From Chaenocephalus aceratus (lineage: Eukaryota > Chordata > Actinopteri > Perciformes > Channichthyidae): 64,000 bases of DNA. The position numbers were made by a program, and so were the translations under genes. Below are positions 46,797-58,419 of this stretch, piece after piece (position 1 is the stretch's first letter; every line of letters begins with the position of its first letter). The notes beneath the pieces were generated by a model. That model was not told the origin of the DNA and made no database searches. It was given only the letters and a program-made list of their open reading frames with translations. Where the stretch lies: positions 1 through 64,000 of the forward strand of contig JAMFTG010000516.1 in the NCBI GenBank assembly GCA_023974075.1. The letters run 5' to 3'.

Positions 46797-48470
46797 TCAA
46801 ACTCTAGAGCCTGTTTTCCCTCTGAGCAGATCCCTAGCTGCTTTACCGTAACTCAGCGCTGACTTGACGCTTGGATTTTCCTCCATTTTACTTTTCATCC
46901 TTTCCAGTTTCATGGCCTTCTCTGTGTCTCCCTTCTCCTTCATCTTCTCGATCAGGAAGTCCAGGTGGACATGAGTGGAGAGTGAAACATCCTTCAGGGC
47001 GATCTCCTCCAGTTCCACAACATGTTGGAAAGACTCTTCCAGAAACTGATCTTTTTTCTTTCTGGAGGTCTTTCATTTTCTTCTGGAGAGTTTCCAAGAA
47101 CTCACTGACTTCTCACTGTCTTGTTTACCCTTCTCATACATGTCTTTCATCTCTTGTTTGGTCTTCATAACTTTCCTTGTCTTGCTCTCATATCTCCAGT
47201 GTGTTTTTGATGATTTGTATGCCTGTACTTATTCTCACATGCAAGGCATTGTTCTTCTTTCACGTGTTGGGATACAGACACTTCCCAGTACACACCGTGC
47301 AGTAGAGCTCATTTCCTCTGTTTTGCATGATCACACAGTCTTTTGGATTCCAGGCCAGTGTGCATGGATAGTGACAGTTCTCCTGACAGACTTCACAGCA
47401 GACAGCTCCTCCATAGTTTAACCCTAACGCCCACCATCTACTCTCATTAACAGGTACTTTAATCTTGAAGGTTTCAACCACTTCTACCTTGAAGTCCTTG
47501 TTATTCTTCATGTCTTGTTCGTGTTTCTTCAGAAGTCCCTGAGTCTGTTGGATCTCTCTCTGTTTCTTTTCAATGAACTGAACTCTCTCCTGCAGGTTTT
47601 CAATGCAGGCTTCCAGGCCGGTGCGTGAATTCAACACTTCAACAGTTTCTTTCAGGTTCTGTGGATTGATTTTTTTCAGGAAATCTGCGAATTCACTGAT
47701 TTCATCTTCTGTTGCTTCCCATGCATTCTTTAGAGCACGTTCATTTCCATGTCTTCCTTTTACTCTCTCTGTTTTCTGGATGTTATTAAACATGAAATAA
47801 ACAGGCTGACCATTCTTGTCTTTTGCACAACTGATTTTCGCCTCTTTCAGAGCTTGCAGAACATTGTCAGGCGTCAAAAAATCTGAGTGTGTGACGAGGG
47901 CAACGATGTTCTTCTCTATGTCTTTTCCAAACAGAGACATCACTGAATCAAAGACGTACGTCAGTCGGTCACTCAGTCGACATTCACTCGCTTTCAGCAC
48001 CAGACACACTGCATCGATCTCATGAACTCCACCCCTTGAGCGGAACAAGTCCACAATCTTTCTCTGACGAGGACATCTTCTCAGTCCCTCTGGTGTCTCC
48101 AAACCCGGGAGTATCGATGATGGTCAGAGAGAAGGGCAGAGTTCTGTCTTCAACACCAAAGACCTCGTACAACGATCACGTCTGACGTCTGACTTTCTGT
48201 TTGACTCTTCTTCTCTTCCCGTACGATCTGAACACAGACATTGTCCACATACTTCACTCCCATGGCGTGGGTTAACCAGTGCGTTGATCAGAGACGATTT
48301 TCCTGTGCCTGTTTCATCACCAACAACCAAGATGGTTTTGTTTATCTTTGTTGGATCTTTTTTACCAACGGTTAGTCCTGCTCATATTTCCAATTTCCTT
48401 TTTTCTGGAATCAGCCGGTAGATAGAAGGAGATCCTGGAATGATCTCATGTTGTATTTGATGAGATGTAC
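46797..48470 (-). pseudogene. AIG1/GIMAP-like GTPase, last exon, several frameshifts
   Basis: Minus-strand exon beginning after a splice acceptor (TTTCTACAG) at 48,471. Visible in order: a P-loop ETGTGKSSL near 48,300, the G3 region IIDTPGFGDTRG near 48,085-48,115, a long open block (48,102-47,260) with DLFRSRGGVHEIDAV, SDRLTYVFDSVMSLFGKD and NIVALVTHSD, a coiled segment, a cysteine-rich block (CCEVCQENCHYPC, CTVCTGKC), and a C-terminal helix ending at 46,797. AIG1-type GTPases of this layout form large families in fishes, where they are linked to immune-type functions. Frame breaks lie near 48,370, 48,250, 48,095, 47,270 and 47,045. Some are at or near homopolymer runs, so sequencing error in a real gene is an alternative to pseudogenisation. 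Confidence 0.75.
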
Positions 48471-48529
48471 CTGTAGAAAGTAAAGACGTAGCTCAAAAGC
48501 TGGTGCATATAAATTCACCCTGTTGCTGC

Positions 48530-48600
48530 TTTGTACAACTGAATTTCCCCTCGGGGATTAATAAAGGTTCATCTTATCTTAAATAAAAAACATCTTACAG
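48530..48600. repeat. Retroposon-type tail (TTTCCCCTCGGGGATTAATAAAG)
   Basis: A short palindromic CCCC/GGGG word followed by ATTAATAAAG and ATCTTATCTTA repeats, a tail common to fish non-LTR elements. It lies in the intron or upstream of the GTPase exon. Confidence 0.5.
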
Positions 48601-48620
48601 TAAATAAGTTTAGTGTGTGT

Positions 48621-48927
48621 TGTTATGACCGGCTCGTAGGCCACAACGGAAAGATGACAAGACGTACACGAGTTTCCAAAGCCACGGCACATTTATTGCG
48701 ATTGTTCAGTATAATGTACAATATGGATGGACGAGGGAGAGGATCGCCGTGTTACTCCTCCTGCGGCCGGCATGGAGAGAGTCAGGGCCCAGTGACTCCG
48801 GGCAGCTGGGCTTAACAGCACCTCGGCTTCCGGCCAGGTGTCCGCGATCGCGCTGATTGGCCTCTTCAGCTCCACCCTACCGTAAGACCTGTAACACACC
48901 TTGCACACAGGCTCTGGGGCCGTCACA
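48621..48927 (-). mobile_element. LTR-retrotransposon 3' LTR (307 bp)
   Basis: On the minus strand it begins TGTGACGGCC and ends GGTCATAACA (TG...CA borders), with an internal AATAAA near 48,695. Directly upstream on the minus strand is a guanine-rich polypurine tract (48,928-48,940), as expected for a 3' LTR of a Gypsy-type element. No matching 5' LTR or gag-pol is seen. Confidence 0.65.
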
Positions 48928-50417
48928 GCCCCCCCCCATAAAATCAGCGTCCCCATCGGAACCCTTGTAGCTACACACAAACGGAAACACCCCACAAAGA
49001 ACATGGCGCCCACAACAACGAAGAAAAACAAACCAGTCACTGACTAGTTCAGTTAACTATAACGCGTTACATTTGTCTTCTCTTTTTTTTTTTTTTCCCC
49101 GCCATGCTCCGGAACCTGGAAGACACTCCGACCTGGTAAACCGGTTTGCCAGCAAAATACGAGACACTCTCCTGAAGTGAATACCCCTGAGCACGACCTC
49201 TCACCTCACCACCACGAAGAACACTCTCCCTTAGACCCTCAGAGACGCATCAGGACGCTGTTCCTCCATCAGCTCAGCGTGAGAAACCGACCAGGGAATC
49301 TCGAGACACGTCACCCCATGCTGCGGTGACGCCTCATCGATTTCAGCTGTGCTCATGACCTCTGTCTGCCCACGTTTCATTCCCCGTGTCACAGCGCATG
49401 CCAACCGCTACTTCACCCTGGAACAGATCTGAACACAGCATCATTCTATGGAGACGCACCCGAAGAACATTTAATCCGATTCCAAGTGTCGGAATGAACA
49501 ACCCCATGTATGTGTACTCTGAAAATGGTAAGGCAGATGCCAACATGGATGTTTAATAAGAACGAGGGACTACTGTGAACTCATCTAGAGACTCTGCTCC
49601 GTGCTCTGATGCTGCTGCTTTGCTTTATGAACGTGGACAACAGAGAAACATATTCTTCAGGACCAAAGCTGGAATTGAAATAAAAAAGGAAAGTGAAACT
49701 TCTGCTCGTCCCCCTCTCCCTCCGGTCCACATTAATACCAATGATCCCAATACGTATGATTGTATGAACTAAAGATCTTAAAATCAATACAGATGTATTT
49801 ATTATGAACGTTAGTCCTTAACATCTATCACTGTGTATATCACCATTCAAACATCTTTTAGAAGTTGAACAAACCCCACACAGCTCAGTAAAGACTGAGA
49901 TGTTGACTTTATTTGATAATTTCAGTAAAAACTAACGTTCATATTTCTCTCTTTGATTATAATACTGATGAACGTTCAAAACAAAGCACTTTGGCAACTT
50001 ACCACCTATGTTTTAAAAAGCTTAATAAGCACCGTAACTTTCATGATATCATTTCTCCGTCATAATCGGTTGTTTCCGTGAACGGCCGACTGTCGGGTGA
50101 CGGCAAATGCTGCGGCTGCAAGGCATTGTGGGGCAGCATTTTCTCCTCTCCTGTCGGTTAGGGAGGGTCCAGTGGTTCCTAAGCTAAAGGAGGCTATAAA
50201 GGAAGTTTGAAACCTCCTTTCCTTTCATTTAGAGAATTGGAACGGCACTTATCATGGCTGCCACTGAGGGACTTCCGGGTCATTTCACTCCTTTAGGAAG
50301 GTTCCTAAGCTAAATGGACTATTCGACTTCAGCCCTGGCCACCCTGGCCAACTTTTGGCGGCACGCAAAGCTATATGATGAGGCCCTCTGTGTCGCGAGC
50401 GTCGACGGGGGGGACGC
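48928..50417. other. Remnant internal sequence and unclassified DNA
   Basis: The first few hundred bases may be the internal 3' end of the retrotransposon. From about 50,020 to 50,400 there is a CpG-containing stretch with two TTCCTAAGCTAAA words that looks like part of an unclassified repeat. No gene is recognised. Confidence 0.4.
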
Positions 50418-50880
50418 TGTTAAGAATCGTGGAAAAAGATAGGACCAAAATGCAGACTAAAAAAAAGGTAAAAGGTCTAGAAACAAAAGGCGAGCTTTAT
50501 TTTAAAAGCTGATAAACACAAAAACATGGCATGAAAAACACAGGTAGCACAAACACACAAAACCGACCATGACCAACATGGAGAGAGACAGGAGAGGCAA
50601 ACAATGAACCGACGTGGAACACAGGAAGAGACAAGAGGGAGGGATAATCACGAGATAAGAAACAGCAGGGCAGGGGAGGCAGAAACACAAGGGCAACAGG
50701 TGAACACAATCAGACAATCAGACACACCAGGGAAACTAACGACAGGGAGAAAACACAGGGAGAAGGACCAGACAAGAAACAAGGAGGAAAACATGAAACA
50801 GGGAAAAAAGAAACAGCAAAACAAAACACATGACCAGACACACAAAACTAAAACCGTGACATAACACCAAGATCGTGACA
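50418..50880 (-). mobile_element. LTR-retrotransposon 3' LTR (463 bp)
   Basis: On the minus strand it begins TGTCACGATC and ends ATTCTTAACA (TG...CA), with AATAAAGC near 50,495. A guanine-rich polypurine tract on the minus strand (50,881-50,897) abuts it, marking a 3' LTR. The sequence upstream on the minus strand (50,898-52,560) is repetitive coding-like DNA, probably the degenerate 3' internal region. No second LTR is visible, so no target-site duplication can be checked. Confidence 0.7.
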
Positions 50881-51084
50881 GAACCCCCCCCCCCCCAACC
50901 CCTCAAGGGACGGATTCTAGACGTCCATAACACACAAACAAAGTCCAATACTTCGAAAAGGGTGGGTGGAGGGGGTCCGGAGGACGGGTCTGGGTAGACA
51001 GCCCAGTCTCGGGCGGACGACCCGGGGGCAAGGCAGAGTTCGAGGAGGGGGGTCTCGGGCGGACGCCCGGGGGCAAGGCATAGT

Positions 51085-52560
51085 TTGAAAGGTCAGGGGG
51101 GCCGGGCTCGAGGGCGAAGACCAAGGCTGGGGAACTCAGGAGGCCGGGCTCGAGGGCGAAGGCCGCTGGGGAACTCAGCAGGCCGGGCACAAGGTCGGGC
51201 AAGAAGGCGGCGACGGGATAGCTTCGGAGGACGACGTACACCGCAATGGGACCCCTCCAGTGTCAGTTGGATCGCCGGAGCACTGGAATCGAAAGCAGGA
51301 GCTGGTGGGACCCCTGGCGGGACAGGCGTAGACGGAGCTCTGGACGGAACATGGGCTGGTGTCAGTGGGACTCCAGACGGAGCAAGAGTTGGTGTCGAAG
51401 GGACCTCCAACATGACAGGACATGGTGTTGGCAGGAAATCTGGTGGAACCCCCAACGAAACAGGACATGGAGTTGGCAGGACCCCCGGCAGAACAGTAGT
51501 CGGCGGGACCCCCAAAGGGAGAGGACATGGAGTTTTCAGGACCCCCGACAAAACAGGTGTCGGCTGGACCTCCAACGGCAAAGGACATAGGATTGGCAGG
51601 ACCCCCGGCAGAAGAGCAGTCGGTGGGGCCCCCAACCAGACAGGACATGGAGTTGGCAGGACTCCCAGCGGAACCTCCAACGGACCAGGACATTGGGTAA
51701 GGACTTGAAAGGGGACTCGAGAGGAGACTTGAGAAGTGACTTGAAAGGGGACTCAAGAGGAAACTTGAGAAGTAACTTGAGAGGAGACTCGAGAGGAGAC
51801 TCGAGAAGGAACTTGAGAGAAGACTCGAGAGGGAACTCGAGAGATTACTTGAAAGACGACTCGAGAGGGAACTTGAGAGGGAACTCAAGAGGGGACCTGA
51901 GAAGAAACTTAAGAGGGCACTCGAGAGGAGACTCGAGAGGAGACTTGAGAGGGAACTCGAGAGGAGACTGGAGAGGTGACTTGAGAGGGGACTCAAGAGG
52001 GGACCTGAGAAGGAACTTGAGAGGGGACTCGAGAGGAGACTCGAGAGGAGACTAGAGAGGGAACTCGAGAGGGTTCTCGAGAGGGGACTCGAGAGGGGGC
52101 TTGAGAAGGAACTTGAGAGGAGACTTGAGACGGTCGGTACGCCGACAGAACATGAGGGGTTGGCTTCAGCCAGAGAGCCAACCAGAGACGGGGAGCTGGC
52201 GTCGGCCGGAGAGCCAGTACTGGAGCCGAAACTGGAGTCGGGATCATGGCTGTGTTGGCCGATACTGGAGCAGCGACCATGGCTGCTGGGCACGGAACAG
52301 AAGCCTGGACCCTGGCTGTGTGAGCCATGTAATGGAGCACGGAAGCATGGCTGTGTGGGCCGGTACTGGTGCACGGATCCATGGCTGCTGGGCACGGAAC
52401 CAGAACACGGAACCATGACTGTGTGGGCCGGCACTGGAGCACGGAAACATGGCTGTCAGGTCCGGTTATGGAGCAGGGACCATGGCTGCTGGGGCCGGCA
52501 CTGGAGCCGGAACCATGGCTGCTGGGACCGGTACCTGAGTACAAGCTGGCTTCCTGACCT
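51085..52560. repeat. Three adjoining degenerate minisatellites
   Basis: 51,085-51,690 has ~54-bp GGCAGGACCCCCGGC-type repeats. 51,700-52,135 has 15-30 bp GGAGACTCGAGAGGGGACT-type repeats. 52,170-52,545 has ACCATGGCTGCTGGG-type repeats. Long frames on both strands are low-complexity by-products. They probably belong to the internal part of the minus-strand retrotransposon whose LTR is at 50,418-50,880. Confidence 0.7.
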
Positions 52561-53136
52561 TACGTTTTTTAGAGGTCTTTTGGAGGCTCTGTGGACTTGA
52601 ATTCTGGTGATGGCTTGATGTTATGTGCTCGTGTTTATTCAAAAGTAATATATAATATAATTTATAAATATATTAAATAATATTCTATCCAAACACATTC
52701 AACAATGAAAACATCTCTTAACAATAGTCAAACAATTCAAAACAAATGAAGCAAGTCCTGGGACCCGAAGTAATCTGCGGCTGCGAGCTGTGCCATCATG
52801 ATGCGCATGGTGTCATTTTTTTATATATTATAATGAATCGCGAGCTGTGTGCTTGAGTCTTCCTGTCTGTCGGCTCTGCTGCTCCGTGATGATGGTCTAA
52901 CTTCGGCAGCTACATTACCTACGGTGTGTTCGTTAACAGTAACTGTGCGGAGTCATTGTGGCACAGACTGGAACGCTGGTGAACAGCTGTTAGAACAGTT
53001 CAGGTGTTCAGAGCAGAGCTCCCTGTCGGAGCGGCAGAGCATGATGTGCACTGAAAAGTTTTTTCTGTAGCAATATTATTTAAGGAATCGTTGAGCTAGC
53101 CTTCGTTTTCTAATAGTTTTTTTAATAGGCTATAAA
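52561..53136. other. Unclassified spacer
   Basis: AT-rich sequence followed by a moderately GC-rich stretch (52,850-53,060). No domain, RNA gene or repeat is recognised. Confidence 0.4.
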
Positions 53137-53149
53137 CAGAGGTGGTAGA

Positions 53150-53712
53150 AGTACTCAGATCTTGTACTTGAGTAAAAGTAGAAGTACTCAGAGCTTATAC
53201 TTGAGTACAAGTAGAAGTACTCAGATCTTGTACTTGAGTAAAAGTAGAAGTACTCAGAGCTTATACTTGAGTACAAGTAGAAGTACTCAGATCTTGTACT
53301 TGAGTAAAAGTAGAAGTACTCAGAGCTTATACTTGAGTACAAGTAGAAGTACTCAGATCTTGTACTTGAGTAAAAGTAGAAGTACTCAGATATTGTACTT
53401 GAGTAAAAGTAGAAGTACTCAGATCTTGTACTTCAGTAAAGTAGAAGTACTCAGATCATGTACTTGAGTAAAGTAGAAGTACTCAGAGCTTGTACTTGAG
53501 TAAAAGTAGAAGTACTCAGAGCTTGTACTTGAGTACAAGTAGAAGTACTCAGAGCTTGTACTTGAGTAAAAGTAGAAGTACTCAGAGCTTGTACTTGAGT
53601 ACAAGTAGAAGTACTCAGATATTGTACTTGAGTAAAAGTAGAAGTACTCAGATCTTGTACTTCAGTAAAGTAGAAGTACTCAGATCATGTACTTGAGTAA
53701 AGTAGAAGTACC
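53150..53712. repeat. 33-bp minisatellite inside the hAT-like element
   Basis: About 17 units of AGTAGAAGTACTCAGATCTTGTACTTGAGTAA type. Two variants (AAAAG/ACAAG; ATCTTG/GCTTAT) alternate to give a 66-bp higher-order unit in the first half. Confidence 0.85.
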
Positions 53713-53908
53713 AGAGTATTCCTACACTCTGGTACTTCTACTTAAAAGTAAAAGTCCTGCATTCAAAATGTTCCTCAAGTGAAAGTAGAAAGTATTCTCA
53801 TCTAAATATAGTGAAAGACAGTGAAAGTATTCGTTGTGCAGATTGGTCCATTCCAGAATAATATATATGATATGTTTTATAATGATTGATCATGAAAGTG
53901 TCCTCAAA

Positions 53909-54110
53909 GCTGGTAAAGGTGCAGCGAGTCTGAAGTACTTTGTAGACTGCAGGGTAGCTGGTGGAGGTGCAGCTAGTCTGAAGTACTTTGTAGACTGCAG
54001 GGTAGCTGGTGAAGGTGCAGCTAGTCTGAAGTACTTTGTAGACTGCAGGGTAGCTGGTGAAGGTGCAGCTAGTCTGAAGTACTTTGTAGACTGCAGGGTA
54101 GCTGGTGGAT
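53909..54110. repeat. 48-bp minisatellite inside the hAT-like element
   Basis: Four units with GTGCAGCTAGTCTGAAGTAC and GACTGCAGGGTAGCTGGTG. The unit is a multiple of three, so one frame is open across it without being a gene. Confidence 0.85.
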
Positions 54111-54346
54111 TTACTCCAGGTGGAACTAGAGTCTGATTCAACACTTGGTTATATTTCACATCATTCATCCAGATCTGGAAAGTAACTAAAGGGATTAAAT
54201 ACATGTTGTGGAGTAGAAGTACACCATGTACCTCTGAACTGTAGAGGAGTAGAAGTACGAAGTAGCATAACACAGAAATACAAGTAAAGTATCTCAACAT
54301 TTTACATAAGTACAGTACTTTAATAACTTAGTTACTTCCCCATCTG

Positions 54347-54690
54347 AAATCAGATATGACTTCAAATCATGTGATCATTTCTTAGTATTTGATCCTTCAA
54401 CTTGGCCTCAGGAAATTCAAGGACTTCAACGTTTTGGAGAAAGCAAATTGGAGGCTTAAACAGGGACAGAAAGGTGCATCTGCAGCATCATCTACCATGC
54501 AAGAAGTGTAAATAGAGGACGGTGAAGGAGACACTGAAGAGGACAGTGAGGAAGACTGTTGCATATCCACAGTATTTGACTCTATAGTTGTATAGTTCAA
54601 TGTTCAATTGCTTTTGAATTGTACTTTCTTTATTGGATTGGCAGTCAGTTGTTGATTACATGCAGACGTTGATAAAGCTACAGGCTACTT
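54347..54690. other. Unclassified spacer
   Basis: No feature recognised apart from general AT-richness. Confidence 0.35.
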
Positions 54691-54744
54691 CAATATATCA
54701 CACTAATTCATAAAGCAAGTTAGACATTTTGATGTTCCGGACCT

Positions 54745-54957
54745 TTGCATGGGGACATTTTCTCTAACTGGACCTCATTGAATTTGAGTGGAATACCGCT
54801 GGTGTATGACATCAACGAGATGACTGGATGTGATACAACTTCCTGCATTTTTAGTGTTGGCAACAAGTCAGCATTCCAGAAACTCGCAAATGGTGAATCG
54901 ACCATCCAGACCTGTGCAAATGTGTTTCTGCTCCAAAATCAAGCACAAAATGCATAG
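54745..54957 (+). pseudogene. Short protein fragment with GCDTT motif
   Basis: A 70-codon frame includes IPLVYDINEMTGCDTTSCIFSVGNKSAFQKL. A similar H-x-x-TGCDTTS-x-x-x-G-x-x-K pattern is found in repeated uncharacterised proteins of fishes and invertebrates, possibly nuclease-like (family recollection, not checked). Both sides lack continuing homology, so this is at most an old exon remnant. Confidence 0.35.
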
Positions 54958-56095
54958 AGGACTTGGGAGCAGAACGATGGCAATTAGGTTTGGTGGCAAG
55001 AATATAAATTGACTTGCCCTTTTGCTCTACAATCTTTTTGTAAAGAAAAATGGTTCTGCCAATTCATTTGTTACCCCAGAACATCTCCCTTCTACACAGT
55101 CATTGACTAAATATCATTGCCTGTCTGTTACCAGATCCTAGAGTGGATCGAAATTGGAGGTGCTCTGACCAATAAAACTGAAATGTCCAATTGTATTGTT
55201 AAATTACCGTCACCTTTGACATCAATATGCCCATTGCTTTATAAGTGTATGTATAATCACATAACTATAATATAAATATGCTAATTTGATTCTTAGATCA
55301 CCAAAACAAGTGATTAGTCACCAACATTGCTTAAATGGGATGAACAATAATTAAGGGAGTAATAAGGAACTGGCGAAGAAAAATATTGGATAACAAAAAT
55401 ATGTAATCTTATTATTGTAATTTGGACAATACCAATGGTAGGCCCCCAAAACATACCTTTAGACAACAACATTATTTAATTATGAAGGAGTAAGGGGATT
55501 TTAAGGGATTTTCAAACATCTTGGATGCCATCTTGAAAATTAGACCTTTGTAGTGGTCAGATTTTGGTAGACTGGTAGTATGTTATTAAGGACACCTGAT
55601 ACTACAATAAACCATTGAAATACCTTTTTGGGGTCAAACCATATTTGCAGCTGACTATAAAGTAATAATGTAGTAATGCAGACATATACTCATTTAGCAA
55701 GTAATAGTGTAGTAGTGTAAAAGGCTGACGTAATAAAGTCAATAATAAATAATATATATCATTGGTATTACTCACGTTTCCATGGTGACTGGTTTACAAC
55801 AGCTTGAGGATGGAGCACACGTTGAATGTTCTTGATAAAAGAAATCAAGTTAAATTAAACGTCCACAGATTTCAAAACACACTATTGACACCAAGTGAAA
55901 GTTTAGAATTCTTTACCAAAAAACCTCGGTTTTCACAGTTAAATCTGCAGCAATTACAGCTGAACTCTGTGTGGGTGGAAAATAGACTCTCAAAAATAGT
56001 ATCTTAACCTTTAAATATTTGTTTGTTCTATTCATCATTACATTCTGTAATGTTATTATTTTTCTTTATTTTCTTCATATCTAGTGCATATTTAC
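54958..56095. other. AT-rich sequence without recognised features
   Basis: No gene, RNA or repeat array is recognised. A 67-codon frame at 55,804-56,007 has no known motif. Confidence 0.4.
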
Positions 56096-56107
56096 TGTGT
56101 ATTTGTT

Positions 56108-56476
56108 GTCTGTCTGTCTGTCTGTGTGTCTGTCTGTCTGTCTGCCTGCCTGCCTGCCTGTCTGTCTGTCTGTCTGTCTGTCTGTGTGTCTGTCTGTCTG
56201 TCTGCCTGCCTGCCTGCCTGTCTGTGTGTCTGCCTGTCTGTCTGTCTGTCTGTCTGCCTGCCTGCCTGCCTGCCTGTCTGTCTGTCTGCCTGTCTGCCTG
56301 TCTGTCTGTCTGCCTGCCTGCCTGCCTGTCTGTCTGTCTGTCTGTCTGTCTGTGTGTCTGTCTGTCTGTCTGCCTGCCTGCCTGCCTGTCTGTGTGTCTG
56401 CCTGTCTGTCTGTCTGTCTGTCTGCCTGCCTGCCTGCCTGCCTGTCTGTCTGTCTGCCTGTCTGTCTGTCTGTCTG
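56108..56476. repeat. (TCTG)n/(CCTG)n compound microsatellite, ~370 bp
   Basis: A tetranucleotide array of TCTG, CCTG and TGTG units. A ~168-bp block with a specific order of these variants occurs twice, so a secondary duplication took place. Frames are open on both strands for want of stop codons. Confidence 0.9.
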
Positions 56477-56499
56477 AAATACAAAACACAACAGCAATG

Positions 56500-57654
56500 C
56501 AACTGAACTACTGAAACTATGAAAGCTGAATAATAACACAGCTATCTTGTACTATTTACAGAATTTTGAATTCAAGTAATTATCAGAATTCTCGTCTTAA
56601 TTTCGACCACATTCCTATTACAAAACGCTTTATGTCTGGTCCCTAACCCCAGGCCAATTTGTCCGGGTGATATTGTAGCGCAAATGTGTGAAATAAGAAT
56701 GAAAACAAATAAACATGTTGTCAGCTGGTTGAACTGTCTTCAGGTGCATGGTGGTCCTGACATACGAACACTAGGAACTATACGATGTGCAGTAATGCTA
56801 GTATTGATGTTTTAACCCTAATCTAAATATTCTTAATCTTAGTTCTCATCACTTTAGGGCTTCCAAACTCCCAGGTCCTTTTGTAAATATTTCAACAACA
56901 CTGATATCCTGACAACATCTGCCTTTGGCCCTTTGCCTTTTCAAGTTGAAAACATTTTTGTTTAAATAATTTCTGTGTAGGTCAGAATCTGAATATATTT
57001 CAAAGCAAGTGTTCTTACCTGTGTTGTTGGTCTCTGAAGATGAGGAGGCGGTGAGCAGGGAGCGTATTTAAATACCAGCAGGGGGAGGTGCCATCTTTGG
57101 TCACATGATTTCCCAGAAACAGTCTCAGAGACAAACTGCTGAGTCACTCCATGAACTGCTTTGCATTGAATACATATTGTTGATTATTATTATTATTAAT
57201 TGATTATTAATAATGGGATTATAGCAGAAACTCTGAATCCACCTAAGGGGATCAGGACTAAAGTAAAAATGTTTGCATTAGGGTAAATCATACTCGTATT
57301 CTATCAGGAGGCAGCGCTCTCAGCATTAGTGCACAGGGTATATTTATATTGGTAGTTTGTAGAACAGGCCCACCATGCAGCTGATAACACCTCATCCAGT
57401 TGGAAAGAGTCACTTCTCTTTTTTATTTCTATCTTGTTTCATATTTGTGTAAGTTCAGTATGAGTCTCAGCAGGGTAGGTCACATCATGAATAGATAGAA
57501 TTCAATTGGAGGATGAGACCCTCTTTAATGGCCTCGCACACATGCACACAGTGACATTTGGTCTCTGCTTCCAACCCGCACTAGGAGCAGTGGGCACGAA
57601 ACAAACAACAAAACACATTCACATTGTGAACTGGTGTAACCTTCATCTGCTGCA
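56500..57654. other. Unclassified sequence
   Basis: No feature recognised. It includes a short ATTATTATT run near 57,180. Confidence 0.4.
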
Positions 57655-57800
57655 CCCTGCACGTCTAACTGGCTGAACGACATCCATCCATCCATCTTCT
57701 CCCGCGTATCCGTGGTCGGGGCGCGGGGGTAGCAGTTCCAGCAGAGAGCCCCAAACTTTCTTTTCAGGCGTTCTGCCTGAGATAGAAAACAGGATGAGCG
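57655..57800. repeat. Fish interspersed repeat (CATCCATCCATC...GGTCGGGGCGCGGGGG)
   Basis: CATCCATCCATC followed by TATCCGTGGTCGGGGCGCGGGGGTAGCAG is a widespread fish interspersed-repeat signature, here ~130 bp long. Confidence 0.5.
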
Positions 57801-57984
57801 ACATGTTTCTTTCAAGAGATGTTCCACACCCTTACAGGAAGTCGTTTGGTATGCGTGTCCGAGGTGTTTACCCGCAGTTTCCGCATTTCAACCAAATGAA
57901 GCGTAACTGTAAAAACAGCTGGTGACGTGAGAACATTCACCAACAACATGAACCTGGACCTAAAAACAAAAACAAAATGTTGTA

Positions 57985-58133
57985 TCTGTGTCCTTGGGCA
58001 AGACTCTTCACCTGAACTTGCTCCTGTGGGTATTGTCCACAGTTTCTGACCATTGCATGTATGATATATGTGTAATGTGTGTATATGTAAAGCGCTTTGA
58101 GTCATTGTAAAAGCGCTATAATAAATGTAAGGA

Positions 58134-58172
<39 letters not shown>
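57985..58172 (+). mobile_element. SINE-like 3' end with (ATT)n tail
   Basis: GTCCTTGGGCAAGACTCTTCACC, then GTAAAGCGCTTTGAGTCATTGTAAAAGCGCTATAATAAATG, and an ATT trinucleotide tail (about 58,133-58,172). This is the form of fish SINEs that use an L2-type 3' end. Confidence 0.65.
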
Positions 58173-58174
<2 letters not shown>

Positions 58175-58419
58175 CCCCACGCCCCTCTGAGAAAGGTTTG
58201 GTTACAGAGAACTCAATGGAGCTCTAGAGGAGATTCAGGTGATAAGGGGGGGTGGTACCTTGTTGCTGATTGGCTAACGGTTACACAAGACAACACATCG
58301 TGATGACATCATCAAGTGGCCAAAATCTGATCAGCTCATTTTCAGACAGGTTTTTATAGAAATGGATCAAAAGGAGAGAGAATCTTTGTTCCTGAGACTT
58401 TCAGAGTCTCTTTCCACAG

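Larger units (their letters stand above)
53137..54346. mobile_element. hAT-like nonautonomous element with internal minisatellites
   Basis: The ends form imperfect terminal inverted repeats: CAGAGGTGGTAGAAGTACTC on the left and, reading the right end inward, CAGATGGGGAAGTAACTAAG. CAGNGGTGG-type ends with GTAACTAAGTAC words are typical of hAT-derived miniature elements in fishes. There is no transposase. An 8-bp target duplication is not evident. Two internal arrays have expanded (see next features). Confidence 0.6.

Noticed and set aside
51093..52600. Long proline-, serine- or glycine-rich frames on both strands
   Set aside because: They are low-complexity minisatellites with no conserved domain, and frames on opposite strands are equally open.
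56023..56539. Cysteine/leucine-rich and arginine/glutamine-rich frames on both strands
   Set aside because: These are translations of the TCTG/CCTG microsatellite.
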